Shown: in pieces, positions 1 through 10,603 of the stretch
How the letters are laid out: every line of letters starts with the position of its first letter
Numbering within the stretch: position 1 is the first letter of the stretch
Assembly (NCBI RefSeq): GCF_003711515.1
Contig: NW_021167085.1
Location: 1,528,575 to 1,592,574 of the forward strand
Direction of reading: 5' to 3'
Length of the DNA stretch: 64,000 nt
Source: Sodiomyces alkalinus F11
Taxonomy: Eukaryota; Ascomycota; Sordariomycetes; Glomerellales; Plectosphaerellaceae
Notes under the pieces: model-generated
Told to the model about the DNA's origin: nothing
The model's database searches: none
The model's input: only the letters and a program-made list of their open reading frames with translations
Program-made: the position numbers and the translations under genes

Positions 1-41
1 CCTCTATCCAAGAAAAGTATACAAGATCCCTCTCTTCCAAA

Positions 42-135
42 CGAAGTAGCCAAGGTGGCTCTCCTGCAAGCGAAGTAGCCGATGTGACTTTTCCCAGGCG
101 AAGTAGCCAATGTGACGCTCTCCCAAGCGAAGTAT
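42..135. repeat. degenerate tandem repeat, about 29-bp unit
   Basis: The core CGAAGTAGCC recurs at 42-51, 71-80 and 99-108, and a diverged fourth copy (CGAAGTAT) starts at 128, giving a period of 28-29 bp. Between the cores the sequence follows the pattern AATGTGAC then TCTCCCA with substitutions. The array may extend left beyond the window edge. No gene overlaps it. Confidence 0.7.
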
Positions 136-3100
136 GGACAAGATTTGCAGAGATAGTTAGACCGAGTCCTCAAGTCTGAATCAAGATCCTAGAAGCACCA
201 AGACTCAATGCGGAGCACGTAGTTTGTCACTGGTTGAGCGACAAGTGATCGACATATGGTTTGCCACGGCCATCTCCTCACGATAGATCCCCTCGTCTAA
301 GAGACGGCATTCTTACGGATGTGGCTCTACGACGGAGCGCCGATCACTGTCCAGAGTGTGGACATAATGATCAGCTATTTCCCCCTGCGGCCCTGCCCAG
401 CTCTACGTTGTACATAAGCAAGGCAACTTACAGTCTGACTCTTCCTACCTTAGGCTCTAACCCAAGACCGCTCCCTTCCAGGTAGGTACGCCTGTCTGGA
501 TGATAGCGCGATATCATACAGATCTGCATACATAATTCTTTAACTCCTGGAAAGTCCTACTTGCTCAGTGTCGTCGTGAACATTTTTCTAGTACACGTAG
601 AGGGAGTATAACGGGTAGGCGATTATACGTACCGTGGTACCGTGTACGTAATCCTTTAGAAGTGGATTCCAGGAACTCAGCGATATTCTGCGACGTATCG
701 GGCAATATAATTACCGTATGGCATTCTCTTCGGTGGACGGGCCTAGCGGGTATATCGGTTCCGTTACTAAAGCGGAATCTGCGTGTTAAACTCGTCGTCT
801 CGTTAAAATGGATACCCTACCCGTAATAGATACCGGGGAGGAAACGATGGTTTTAAAATAGCGTCGTTCAAAGGCAACGAAATAACCAATCAGCGATCTT
901 ACCATAGGTCCTCTTTCGGAACAAATATCCCATGCGATGCCCCGGTAGGTACGTGTACAACGGTAGGTAGCATCCTAGCGTCCGCCACGTTTTCTCTGCC
1001 GTCCGAGCTATACTACTTTAGAAAAGCCGCGTCACCACCTACTAGTTATAAGCGTGGACCAGTTCCTCCACCCTACCCCATCAGGCCCCACCCCCGCAGA
1101 TCCCACCACCTGCCATGCTCTCCGCCAAGCAATTCCAGCAGATCTACGGCAGTTCTTCACACTTTAAGCAGAGCTCTGTTCTACGCCGCACATGCTGCTT
1201 AACATAATAACCCTTTTCGCGGAACGGGCTTTAAACTACACTACCGGCCACAGATCAGGTACCGGAGGCACCCCAGCTCTAGCCGGTAAAGGCGTGGGTC
1301 ATAATCGGAGTGGGCGGGGTAGACAAAAGCCGATATTTCCGTCGTGGTCGGTTTCGAATGATTCAATAGTCTTGTGGGAATTGTTTACAACATGGCGAGA
1401 AGTTAGGAAGAAATTCTTGCGTTATCCCCTGGACAGGAGCCCCGATATCACCGCGCGGCGTTCTGGCACTGGAAAGCTCCTGGGTTTACGACTAATATCG
1501 CTTATTAATTGAGGTCGCTGGGGTTCGTGACTTCATGTATCCCATCGACTCGATGGTAGTCTTTGTTCAGGGTTGAGGCCACGGCTTATGAAGCACCTCC
1601 CTCGGCGTAAATGCGCGGGAAGAAGTTAGCTCGAAAGCCCGACGCGATACCTAGACCTGTACCTGGAGCGAACGGAGTCGCTCGACAGTTAGCTTTTCAA
1701 GGTTAAAGGTCGCGGCAGACGGGGAATCAGCTGCATTGCAATATATGGTTCGGGTCGCCCATCGTCCTAAGGGCTGGCCTTTGACTGTACCCCGAAGAAG
1801 TACCAGGCTCACTAAGGTAAGCTCATCGCCAACCCTTCAGTTTCGGTACCTACGCCAATCGCTCAGTCCGTATCCGAGTCCGCAAGAGAGGACGAAGCAT
1901 TATCTGTAAGTACACTTTCTGCGGGCCTTAAAGCGTCCTCCTATATACCTTAAGCTCCAATATCCCAAAACAACATATTATTCGTGCACCGCAACATATA
2001 TATTATACGTATTATATACCTTACGCAATAAAATCACTATAGCCAGCCACTGCCGCCCAAGTCACCGTACGAACTAAAGTCCATTAATAATGCTTGGGGT
2101 CTGTAGGTTGCCTCTAGGTGGTATGAGGTTCACTGTTGGTGTATAAATCACCAAACCCCTCCCAGGCTCCCTTCTTGGGGGCTTCCTTACGACAGTTATG
2201 GACATCTATAAACTTTCCGTGCATTGAAAGTTAGGAATTACCATTTATCACCCACACTTCCCATGGCTCGTACAATTAGATAGGCATATCTACTTTCTCT
2301 TAAACATGCTGGCTGATATGAAATCCTAGACTCATATCACCACACGGTAGAGAAGCTCAATCTCGTCACTGACCCGACAGCACCTAACAGTTGTTGTTTA
2401 GAAGTCCCCTTATTTCGACGGAGTACCATTAAGAACTTAAGAAGCCAGAAAATCTGCTCTGTTACTACCATCCAGACGCCAACACCACACGGTCCACACC
2501 GGGAAGAGTCATGGGCAGAATCAACAAAGCCATAAGGCATTGGTCGCTGCCTGCAGTCGACTCACTGGCCGCAAGAAGAAGGCCCACGAAGATACTTCTG
2601 AAGTCAAAAGGCACAACAGGCCAAGGCAAACCTCAATAATCAACAGCAACAACAACAACAACAAATGCTTCCAGACAAGGGTGGGAGTCTAGAAGCGATG
2701 GTGAATTTCCCTGGAGATTAGAACAAACTATTGACGGGGAGGAAAACTGGCGTGGAACTTGGGTATTAGAAGTAAAAGATCTTGGGGCGATGGGTTGGGG
2801 AATTGTACTGGTACCCAAGGAGAACGGACCCGGGGGCAAGTATCGGAGAAACCGACGCCACTTACCTTTCCCTCTTGATGGAAGCTCGCACTTGAGCATG
2901 CTAGATGGAGGACAGTACGATCTCATGGTTCAGTTGGGAAGTCCCGCGAGATCCCTGCCAATATAATTCATACCAGAGTCAGCATGAATATAACTGAGAA
3001 ACGTAACAAGGAGCAAGTGTCGAGTAAGTGAACCAAACATCAACCCAGGTTAAATGATTTTTTATCAGTAAGGACGATTCTACTTTGTTGGAATCCGGGC

Positions 3101-4031
3101 GCGGTGGGGTTTCACTCTTATGGAAGTGTTTGGTGACAGCCGGATATATCCCTCGATTGGCGACTCGTTCGCCGGCCGGAACGCGAACTGATCGATGAAA
3201 TTGCACTATCCACCATGTCATGACGGAGAGTGGTGGCTGGAAGTTGACTTCAACATAGAGGTAATCTGCTGACGCTTGCTCAGCGAACAAAACTACGTGT
3301 TCTTGGTAAGAACAACAGCGTTCCATATTTGGAGCACTCTTGTCTTGCTCCCAGCCGACCCAGCCCAATCAAGGGTGCCTCCCAGCTCTTGCCGGTGACA
3401 ACAAATAGCAAGAGCCCGAGTTACCAGGGCTAGGAAAGCCTCAAAAAATAACACCGCTGGCCGATCGTATTATATACCAGCCTCTTATAAATCTTACTGC
3501 TGCGGGTTTGCATTCCGAAGTGTATTTATACTGCGAAAGGGTGCATGCGTGCTCGGCAGCGCGTAATTACTTGCAAGCTGCAGGGAGCTGAAACCAGCAA
3601 CTCTGTCGGGATGGAGTCAAAGTAAACTGCTTCGGACCTTTTGTGGAACATGAGGAGCTGGGCAACATTAGCAGGAGTTCCACAAAAGTGCCGAGGCCCT
3701 GGACCTTTGCAATATATTGGTAATGGGTGCGGGGCAAAAGGGCAAAAAGGCTCCTATCCGGCCTCACGCGCTCCTGGTCACGTGGCTTGGCGTTACGCGA
3801 ACTCGGCACGAGGTATCACGGCGCGTCACCCAAACCCCACCCCACCATCTGACCTCGAGCACACCACCAGACACCAATTTGCCCTCGGTGTCACTCATTT
3901 CGTCTAGATCTGCACACACACCTACCTCATGTACGCGGGTTCTCGCTCGTCATAGGTAATATCCTTTCTTTCCAACTGGAGCTCTCCGCTGACGACTCGG
4001 TGTACAGCACCGTCATGTTGCTGTTCCGACA
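136..4031. other. non-coding stretch before the DUF2439 gene
   Basis: No frame with a recognisable domain or a convincing exon chain was found on either strand. The stretch holds an AT-rich patch near 1960-2040, a short CAA microsatellite at about 2641-2664, an unexplained stop-free frame at 2640-2966 and a 12-bp inverted repeat at 3638-3688. The last several hundred bases should contain the promoter of the gene at 4032. Some of the left part could be decayed transposon sequence, but I cannot identify a family. Confidence 0.5.
3638..3688. repeat. 12-bp perfect inverted repeat
   Basis: CTTTTGTGGAAC at 3638-3649 is matched by its exact reverse complement at 3677-3688, with a 27-nt spacer. It lies about 340 bp upstream of the DUF2439 gene start, so it could be a hairpin or a dimeric protein site in that promoter. 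Function is unknown. Confidence 0.6.
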
Positions 4032-6782
4032 ATGGCCGCCACAGTTTCGACGCATCGGTCCCAACAGGGCTCAGACAAACCGAGATCGGCAATACCGACT
4101 GTCGCCCCTGTTCTCGATTTTGGTTGCCTCTTCACGCACGACCTTAAACGCAAGCAAAAGCGATGGCAAGATGGTCGTCTCACGTTTCACACTTTCAACA
4201 AACGTGTAATGGTCTACGACGACCGCGGCAACTTCATCGGCGATACTCATTGGCGCGAGGACTACGACTTTGAAGAAGGTGAAGAGTTTCAGTTGGAACA
4301 GGGGTGCGTCATTGTTCAAGTCTCCGAATGCCGCGGGAGCAAGGACCAAGATTTGACCGAGCTTTTCGAAAAGAAAAATCGCCAGAAGGAGCAACGGCAA
4401 CATCGGCAACCACGGACCAGTGACAATGCCTCCTCCCCGGCCGACGTGACTCTCCGGTCAGCTCTACTTCACCAGCCTTCAGGAGCCATATCCATACAGT
4501 CGACATTGCCCCGTCAGGTCGTGACACCTCGTCCAGCCCCTATTGGCCGTGCAGTCATTCCCTCTGTCTCGCCCTACGAGCAACGTCGAATGCGAGACCC
4601 ACAACGAGAACGAGATGATGAATCTCCGCCAAAAAAGAGGAGAAAGCCCAATGTAACCGCTCCGAGCAAGAGTGGCTATGCCCAGAGTCTCTTCGGTGCC
4701 GCGCTCTCTCTCGCGCCGTGGACTTCAAGTGCCCAATCAGTGCAAAGCACAGTCTCTCAAACTCCTACAGAACGCCGTAATACTGCTGGGACAACATCTA
4801 CCAATCCCCGAAACCCAAATAATAGACAGCCTCAATTGCCATTGCCGCATTCTATCAATCGTCCTGTTACTACTGGGCAGCCGGATACAGAAACTCCCGT
4901 TTCTACCCATTCGAATGCTTCCGCCTCTCCCACTCTCGTTCGCCTGTCTGCTTCCCCGCCAGTAGAGAGTGGTTCTGCCCGGAAGTCCGCGACAAAACCG
5001 GGACAGAGAAATCCAGGACGAGAAACCAGTGATTTTACAGACAAGTCACTACTTTCTATGATTAAAACTACAATGCATCCCGCGAAGGGAGCCCCTCTTG
5101 CGAGCTCCAAAGGCAGACAATGGGGCAAATTCGATGCGACTAGTCGCCCGGCGGCCCAGCAGGACCCAAATGCGACATGCGTGTGCATTGATCTCGAAGC
5201 GCCCTACAACGATGCAGAAGCCCGGAAATCTCTGGAAAACTGCCAACGTACGGACAAAGCGACCAGGGATGTCCCTTGTGCTTCTAGGCATATCTCTATC
5301 CATCCAACTGAAAACACAACGAGCCTGATCTCGACAACGAGACGGAACAAGAAGAGAGGCCTCCTTATAGTATCCGAAAAAAATAACTCGACAAAGAGAA
5401 GGAAAGACAATGCCGGCGGATCGGTTTGCTCACAAGGAGAGCGCGGTAGTGCTTGCGTTGAAGATGTACCTGACCAAGGGGATACGAGTACTCCGCTCCG
5501 GTGCTCGTTTTTGCGGGAACCTGGCAGTAAACCTACGGGCCGCGATTTCCCTGGGCTACCAGATACGGAGTTACCATGCAACAGCGAACTAGACTCTGGT
5601 CTGGGAAAGCCTTTGGAAACGCGTCTCGATATAAGCAGATCGAACGACCGCCCGACGGGTCCGCTTCCCAGCAAGAAGTCCCGATTCAGACAAAGTGGAA
5701 CAGATTCTGTCGACACGGATCACAACACAGAGACATCGGATTTTGAAGACTTCCCTTTCCAAGACGAGCCGGGTCCTCTTACGTCGCGGAGCAAACGAAA
5801 CCCAATAGAGCTTGAAGAGAAGTTGCAGATCAAAGGGCCGCGCCTTGCTTCTATACGGAGAAGTGTCAAGAGCAAGGAGATCATCGGATTCCGCAGCGGT
5901 AATTCGGATGTCGGGTGCACACTGGGAAGCCCTAGGACCGCCGGCCCGGTTCCTGCCGCGGATTTGCTCAAGACGCCCGGTCACAACCACGAGAGTCATG
6001 GTTTTGACGAACCCGGAGAAGGCATGGCACAATCAGGCGGAAATTCGCACCAAAGCCAGCCCCCCCAAAAGCGGCCCCAGGACATGAAACGGACTGAAGT
6101 GGGAAAAGCAGAGGGGTCAGAGAAGGCAGGGCTGTCTGCAACAGACAGATCCTTAGCGCAAGCTAGGTCCAAAGAGGCCAAGGAGGTCGGACCCAGTGGA
6201 TTATACCTCCCAAGAGAGAGTGGGAGGGAGGCCGTTGTAGAAGCCAAACAGGAGGCAGACACGCAGAAATCTTCTACTCGTTGCGGCGATGTCGAGGTCG
6301 CCTTATCAACCACAATCACCAAGCAGAAGTGTTCACCTGATCGTCAGAACCGTCGGATCGACGCCTTGGCATGGAAGTCAGGAAGTGACATAAACACGCA
6401 ACAGGGGTCAACAGGTGCACGGCTGCAGGAGGAGGGCGTGGGGGCTCGGGGTATTCGAAACAGACCTACGGGCTCGGAAGTAGATGGGTCTCTCCCTGGA
6501 AGCGGCCAAGACACCACCAGACCTGAGGCTGATACACATGAGCCAAGGAGACGAGCCGAACCGGCTAGGCAACATCGGAAAGCGGCGATTCAATCAGATG
6601 TGGCGGGACAGATCGCTCGGCCGATAATTGGTCCTGCTTTGGCAACTGCGGAGCCGAACCGGTCTGGAAAAGAGGGACCGCCTCCATTGAAGGATAAGCT
6701 CCCTCTCTTTACACGGGCAAATGGGGGCCCGTGGAGCAAGACAGCTTATGACTTGTTGGGCATAGAGCGGCCCTCGTCATAA
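4032..6782 (+). CDS. DUF2439 domain protein (Mte1/Dbl2/ZGRF1 N-terminal type)
   Basis: A single open frame of 916 residues. Residues about 24-110 match the DUF2439 module found in yeast Mte1, fission yeast Dbl2 and the N-terminus of human ZGRF1: a core starting VLDFGCLFTHDLKRK, then WQDGRL, a VMVYDD strand and a GEEFQLEQG turn. In those relatives the module binds recombination helicases (Mph1/Fml1/FANCM class) and acts on D-loops in homologous recombination; that role is inferred here. Residues about 110-880 are low-complexity, rich in Ser, Arg, Pro and Gln with basic patches such as PPKKRRK (a likely nuclear localisation signal). The extreme C-terminus (GPWSKTAYDLLG) is a second short conserved-looking patch. 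The ATG at 4032 follows ACA and sits just before the domain. No helicase domain is present, unlike human ZGRF1. The disordered middle could hide small in-frame introns. Confidence 0.8.
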   Translation: MAATVSTHRSQQGSDKPRSAIPTVAPVLDFGCLFTHDLKRKQKRWQDGRLTFHTFNKRVMVYDDRGNFIGDTHWREDYDFEEGEEFQLEQGCVIVQVSECRGSKDQDLTELFEKKNRQKEQRQHRQPRTSDNASSPADVTLRSALLHQPSGAISIQSTLPRQVVTPRPAPIGRAVIPSVSPYEQRRMRDPQRERDDESPPKKRRKPNVTAPSKSGYAQSLFGAALSLAPWTSSAQSVQSTVSQTPTERRNTAGTTSTNPRNPNNRQPQLPLPHSINRPVTTGQPDTETPVSTHSNASASPTLVRLSASPPVESGSARKSATKPGQRNPGRETSDFTDKSLLSMIKTTMHPAKGAPLASSKGRQWGKFDATSRPAAQQDPNATCVCIDLEAPYNDAEARKSLENCQRTDKATRDVPCASRHISIHPTENTTSLISTTRRNKKRGLLIVSEKNNSTKRRKDNAGGSVCSQGERGSACVEDVPDQGDTSTPLRCSFLREPGSKPTGRDFPGLPDTELPCNSELDSGLGKPLETRLDISRSNDRPTGPLPSKKSRFRQSGTDSVDTDHNTETSDFEDFPFQDEPGPLTSRSKRNPIELEEKLQIKGPRLASIRRSVKSKEIIGFRSGNSDVGCTLGSPRTAGPVPAADLLKTPGHNHESHGFDEPGEGMAQSGGNSHQSQPPQKRPQDMKRTEVGKAEGSEKAGLSATDRSLAQARSKEAKEVGPSGLYLPRESGREAVVEAKQEADTQKSSTRCGDVEVALSTTITKQKCSPDRQNRRIDALAWKSGSDINTQQGSTGARLQEEGVGARGIRNRPTGSEVDGSLPGSGQDTTRPEADTHEPRRRAEPARQHRKAAIQSDVAGQIARPIIGPALATAEPNRSGKEGPPPLKDKLPLFTRANGGPWSKTAYDLLGIERPSS

Positions 6783-7978
6783 GCATACGTCTCTGATGGG
6801 CGTTGAAGGTGTTATTTCAAGTGTATGCCTGGCATCTAAACAACAGCTGTCTACCAAGTCAGTTGCCCAATCCTCTGGTAGTGCTTCGTGGAGGAGCATG
6901 CGACACAATTCGAATCGAGTCTGAGAAGCAATTTGACGATACGTCTAACCGTCAATAATTCCCATTCGTCTCCTCTTTATCCCTATTCTCAAGGCTTAGA
7001 TGGAGTTCAGATGCACGGTTACCTATCTTATCGTAGGTCACACGCCTCCATCATCTGGACATGCCAAGCTGGAGTAGCCGGGAGCGGTGTGGGTGCTTAC
7101 TCGCGCTACAGCGCCGATAGCGAGGATGAACTGGAGTTGGCTGGTCACAGGCATGGATGGATCGATGACTCCTATAACAATGCTTGGACTTGATCAGCCA
7201 GGATCAATTCATACTTCGTACTCGCCCAACTTTATCATCACCAACGTCGAGGAGGTTGAGGCTGACTCACAGGATCACGTGATATGCATCTCAGCTGCCA
7301 TTGACCAATCAAATGGTCGTTCTCTCGCCGAAAAGCTCGTGCCAACTGCGGGTGTAGTGGGGTAGGCAGACCAATGGTGACTCAGGTCTGTCCCCGCATT
7401 CCTCCTTTCTGCACTTGGTATTGGTTGGACCCCGGTCTCATCGTCCTCCTACACTATACCCTTTCGAGCTCGCCGATGAATCTCATTCTGACCTGGAAGC
7501 CACTGCGCCGCCCCCTAACACGAAGTATTCGTACATTCGAGCGTAGTAACACTTCAAGAGGTAAATAAGGTACTAGCTGCCTGACATCCTGTAAGCCGAG
7601 TCGCTTTCTTTCCTTCTCTTCTTTCTCATTTTATTTCGTCTTTGGCAGTGGAAGCAAGATTTCAACTTTCCATAGACAAACGGTCGACAGGCATCCGTCA
7701 GCGGCATCCAAGTTGAAAGCTGGACGTCTCACCACCAGCAACTTGCAGCATCGCCCTGCCCTGTCAGCGAATATCTCGAGAACCCGAGAACCCGTGAACC
7801 AATTCACCACGAACCATTTTAGCATCTAATATCCCGCCAACTATCTGCTCATTAGCCTCGAAATATAACCAAGGTAGGTCTAAATGGATAACAATGCCAG
7901 CGACAAGCCCTCCATGCTCATCTATGCACTATCAGGTCTCCTCTGCCCAGTGTGTCAACTCCCATCTGGATTGGATCA
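6783..7978. other. intergenic region
   Basis: This holds the 3' flank of the DUF2439 gene and the promoter of the next gene. Only short frames without domain resemblance occur. An ATG at 7884 begins a 38-codon upstream frame that ends shortly before the next start; it could be a leader peptide or part of an unrecognised first exon. Confidence 0.5.
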
Positions 7979-10603
7979 ATGTCGGCAACGGAGTCCCTTG
8001 ACACGATGAAGACATTCTTCGTTTGGCAGCCGGCTCTAGGAGCCCCTCTGGAATTTTCTCCTGCTTTGGGCACTCAGGAACTCGACAACTTGGTCCACGC
8101 CTATGTACCCGGTCCGGCCACAATTCAGGAGAAGAGGGCCCTCATCTCTCTGGACTTCTTCGAGTACGCCCAGATTACGGGTGCCACCGTGAAATACTAC
8201 TCAGTTGATGTCGCGCCGACGAGAAAGGCTCCCTCATCAGAAGGCTTGAGCCCCATGCATGGCTCGGGATACAACTCCAGTTTTGTCTCCCCTGTTACAT
8301 CGAACTGGAGCTGGCAGTCGCCGTCCCCCACGCCGGTCTCTGTTGCTGCGTCAACCCCGTCGTCGTCCGCCCAGGATCTCGCTGTACCCAAGGCTCGCAA
8401 CGCGGTCCCCAAAAAGGCTTCGTCTCGCGCCTCTGTTCACAATGACGACTTCTCCCACATCCCGGGCATGAAGATTATGACAAAGGATGGCCGAGACGTC
8501 ACCAACTCGGCATCGCGTGGCTGCAAGACGAAGGAGCAGCGTGACCATGCACACCTCATGCGCATCATCAAGGCCTGCGATGCCTGTCGAAGGAAGAAGG
8601 TCCGCTGCGATCCGAGCCATAAGAAGCGCACATCAGGGCCTCAGGCCAGCACACAGCCCCCATCCCAGTCACAATCTCATTCCCGAACCAGGCCGGCGAG
8701 GCCAGCCGCCTCGAGTCGGAAGAGCAAGAAGCCGGCCTGTCCAACACCCGCAGCCCCACCACCACCGCCAGAATACACGGCATTGGCGGCATCATTATCC
8801 GACTTCGGCGTGCTTTTGGCTGGTGTCGAGGCTTCCGAATCAGCGGCCAACCACCAAGACCCTTGGGAAGCTTTCGTTCAATACGAGGAGGAGGAGCCTT
8901 ATTCTGGGGACGTTTCCGACTGGAATATGTTCTTTGATTCGACGGATTACACATCACCCGACTCCAACATGTCCACCTCGCCCACTCAGCCCTGTACTGC
9001 CACTCAACCTCCTTGCCAGCACGTTCCATCGACGGAGGCGCAGTCTTCGCCCCGCAACGGTTCAAACGCTCATGCACCTGATCTGCCGGCACCGAATCTG
9101 CCTTATCTGAGCGGAGCTTCCGGATCCAATTATGTCGACTTCAACCTCTTCTCTCCTGCCAATAGTTTTGTCGATGAAGACTCCATGCCTCGCGTGGACA
9201 TCGGTGCCAATCTATCTGGGCACTTCGGGACTTCGAGCTTTGACACCCTTGATCCAAGCCTCCTGGAGGAGTGCAACGTGGATTGGGCAGTATCTCGGCG
9301 TCCAGTCGTGTCGAAGCGAGACCAAGGACGCTCAATTTCCAGTGCTTTCTGCCCCGAGCCTGGATCCCAGCCAGCATCCGTCCAACACAAGCAGTTAACC
9401 ATGCCGGATCCAGAATGGGATGAAGCCGGATCCTCACAGACGGGCCCTGCAGCGGGCAGGCGCAATGCTGTCTTCCAATTTGCAAGAAATTCGACCACAC
9501 AAGGCACGGCTGTGGCGTCAGAAGTTGATCTTCATGGCCAGTCGTCTTACGCGGCTTCTACAACGCAGAATGCCACACATCTTGTTGTATGTTCTTTTTC
9601 AGGTTTCAGAATCTGCATTTGGCTAACCAAACGTCAGGACAAACGAGACGTAACCGTTCGACATGTATCGCCGACTTGCGCGTCCGAACACTCGGTACGT
9701 ATTGCGGAGACTGGTGCACGTTGGACCGGGCTAACAGGATGTCAGGACAAACGAGGTGATGCTGATGCTTCTCACACGGTAACTGCGGATCAGAATATTC
9801 GTTCTCGTCCTGTTCCAAGGCCCAACAACGGGGAACTTTCCATGCAGTCTAATAGTCGCCTGCAGTCCATCGCCCAGGTAGAGGCCCTGGGTGTGGACGG
9901 TGGGTCAACACCGGCGCAGACGAAATCCGTACATGCCAATAGCACCAGGACGAACTTGTCTGGACCCGCCGACGCCGCACTACCTGGTTCCTCGTGGGAA
10001 GAAAGGACAGTCCTACGCGTCACGGATGCTAGGTCACAGCAACAACGGCACGGTCTTTCCGACGCCTACGCCGTGGGTCAACAAGCAAGGGATTCCCGAC
10101 TCAGCATCCGTGGAATCTTACCGGAGAACGCGTCGCCAGGATACACATTGACTGAGGTCCCTGTCCAGGCCGTTACCACAAGCTCCAATACCGGCCGAAT
10201 CTCTGGCGAGGATATCCCCTCCGAACCCTCGGGCTTCAATTCGCAACATGAGACCTCGACCACTCAAAACGCGACCCTCGCGGTGGTCGCACTGGGCGTG
10301 GTAGCATGGGCAGCGCCACAGGGCCTCCAATCTATGGTGTGCATGATCGCACACTTTGCACTCGGCCTCATGGCTCTCGGGTCCGTTTTCGGTCCCAGTG
10401 CCGTCTGGCCGGGTCCCTACGAGCAGAGGACCCACGCAACCAAAAACCACACGCAACCCGACAAACCGGCCTCGACTGTCTCCCACCTCCGCGGAGACTG
10501 GACGTCGAGGATACGTGGCCTATGTCGCCAGATACAGAATGCCCATTCTACAGCTGTTGCTGGGCGCCTGGCGACCCATAGGTTGCAGGCGCTCACTCAG
10601 TGA
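7979..10603 (+). CDS. putative regulator with half a Zn(II)2Cys6 cluster and hydrophobic C-terminus
   Basis: The frame runs from the ATG at 7979 (MSATESLDTMKTFFVW) to 10603. Removing two likely 51-nt introns (9587-9637 and 9695-9745) gives 840 residues. An N-terminal block (MKTFFVWQPALGAPLEF to about residue 70) looks like a compact folded domain that I cannot name. At about residues 199-209 is KACDACRRKKVRC, which matches the first half of a fungal Zn(II)2Cys6 cluster (C-x2-C-x6-C), but no second C-x2-C half follows; a basic PSHKKR stretch does. The middle is Ser/Thr/Gln-rich and disordered, and STTQNAT occurs twice (once before the introns, once near the end). Near the C-terminus about 40 hydrophobic residues (TLAVVALGVVAWAAP onward) could form one or two membrane spans. 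DNA binding and membrane attachment are both inferred. The start could lie further upstream if an unseen first exon exists. Confidence 0.65.
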   Translation: MSATESLDTMKTFFVWQPALGAPLEFSPALGTQELDNLVHAYVPGPATIQEKRALISLDFFEYAQITGATVKYYSVDVAPTRKAPSSEGLSPMHGSGYNSSFVSPVTSNWSWQSPSPTPVSVAASTPSSSAQDLAVPKARNAVPKKASSRASVHNDDFSHIPGMKIMTKDGRDVTNSASRGCKTKEQRDHAHLMRIIKACDACRRKKVRCDPSHKKRTSGPQASTQPPSQSQSHSRTRPARPAASSRKSKKPACPTPAAPPPPPEYTALAASLSDFGVLLAGVEASESAANHQDPWEAFVQYEEEEPYSGDVSDWNMFFDSTDYTSPDSNMSTSPTQPCTATQPPCQHVPSTEAQSSPRNGSNAHAPDLPAPNLPYLSGASGSNYVDFNLFSPANSFVDEDSMPRVDIGANLSGHFGTSSFDTLDPSLLEECNVDWAVSRRPVVSKRDQGRSISSAFCPEPGSQPASVQHKQLTMPDPEWDEAGSSQTGPAAGRRNAVFQFARNSTTQGTAVASEVDLHGQSSYAASTTQNATHLVVCSFSGFRICIWLTKRQDKRDVTVRHVSPTCASEHSVRIAETGARWTGLTGCQDKRGDADASHTVTADQNIRSRPVPRPNNGELSMQSNSRLQSIAQVEALGVDGGSTPAQTKSVHANSTRTNLSGPADAALPGSSWEERTVLRVTDARSQQQRHGLSDAYAVGQQARDSRLSIRGILPENASPGYTLTEVPVQAVTTSSNTGRISGEDIPSEPSGFNSQHETSTTQNATLAVVALGVVAWAAPQGLQSMVCMIAHFALGLMALGSVFGPSAVWPGPYEQRTHATKNHTQPDKPASTVSHLRGDWTSRIRGLCRQIQNAHSTAVAGRLATHRLQALTQ
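9587..9637 (+). other. probable in-frame intron 1 (51 nt)
   Basis: The donor is GTATGT, the branch site GCTAAC and the acceptor GTCAG. Length is a multiple of three, phase 0, without a stop, so the gene reads through it. The read-through would insert 17 Cys/Trp/Phe-containing residues, unlike the flanking Ser/Thr-rich protein. Confidence 0.65.
9695..9745 (+). other. probable in-frame intron 2 (51 nt)
   Basis: The donor is GTACGT, the branch site GCTAAC and the acceptor GTCAG. It is also 51 nt, phase 0 and stop-free. Between the two introns lies a 57-nt exon. Both introns end in GTCAG and are followed by the same exon start, GACAAACGAG, which suggests a tandem duplication. Confidence 0.65.
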
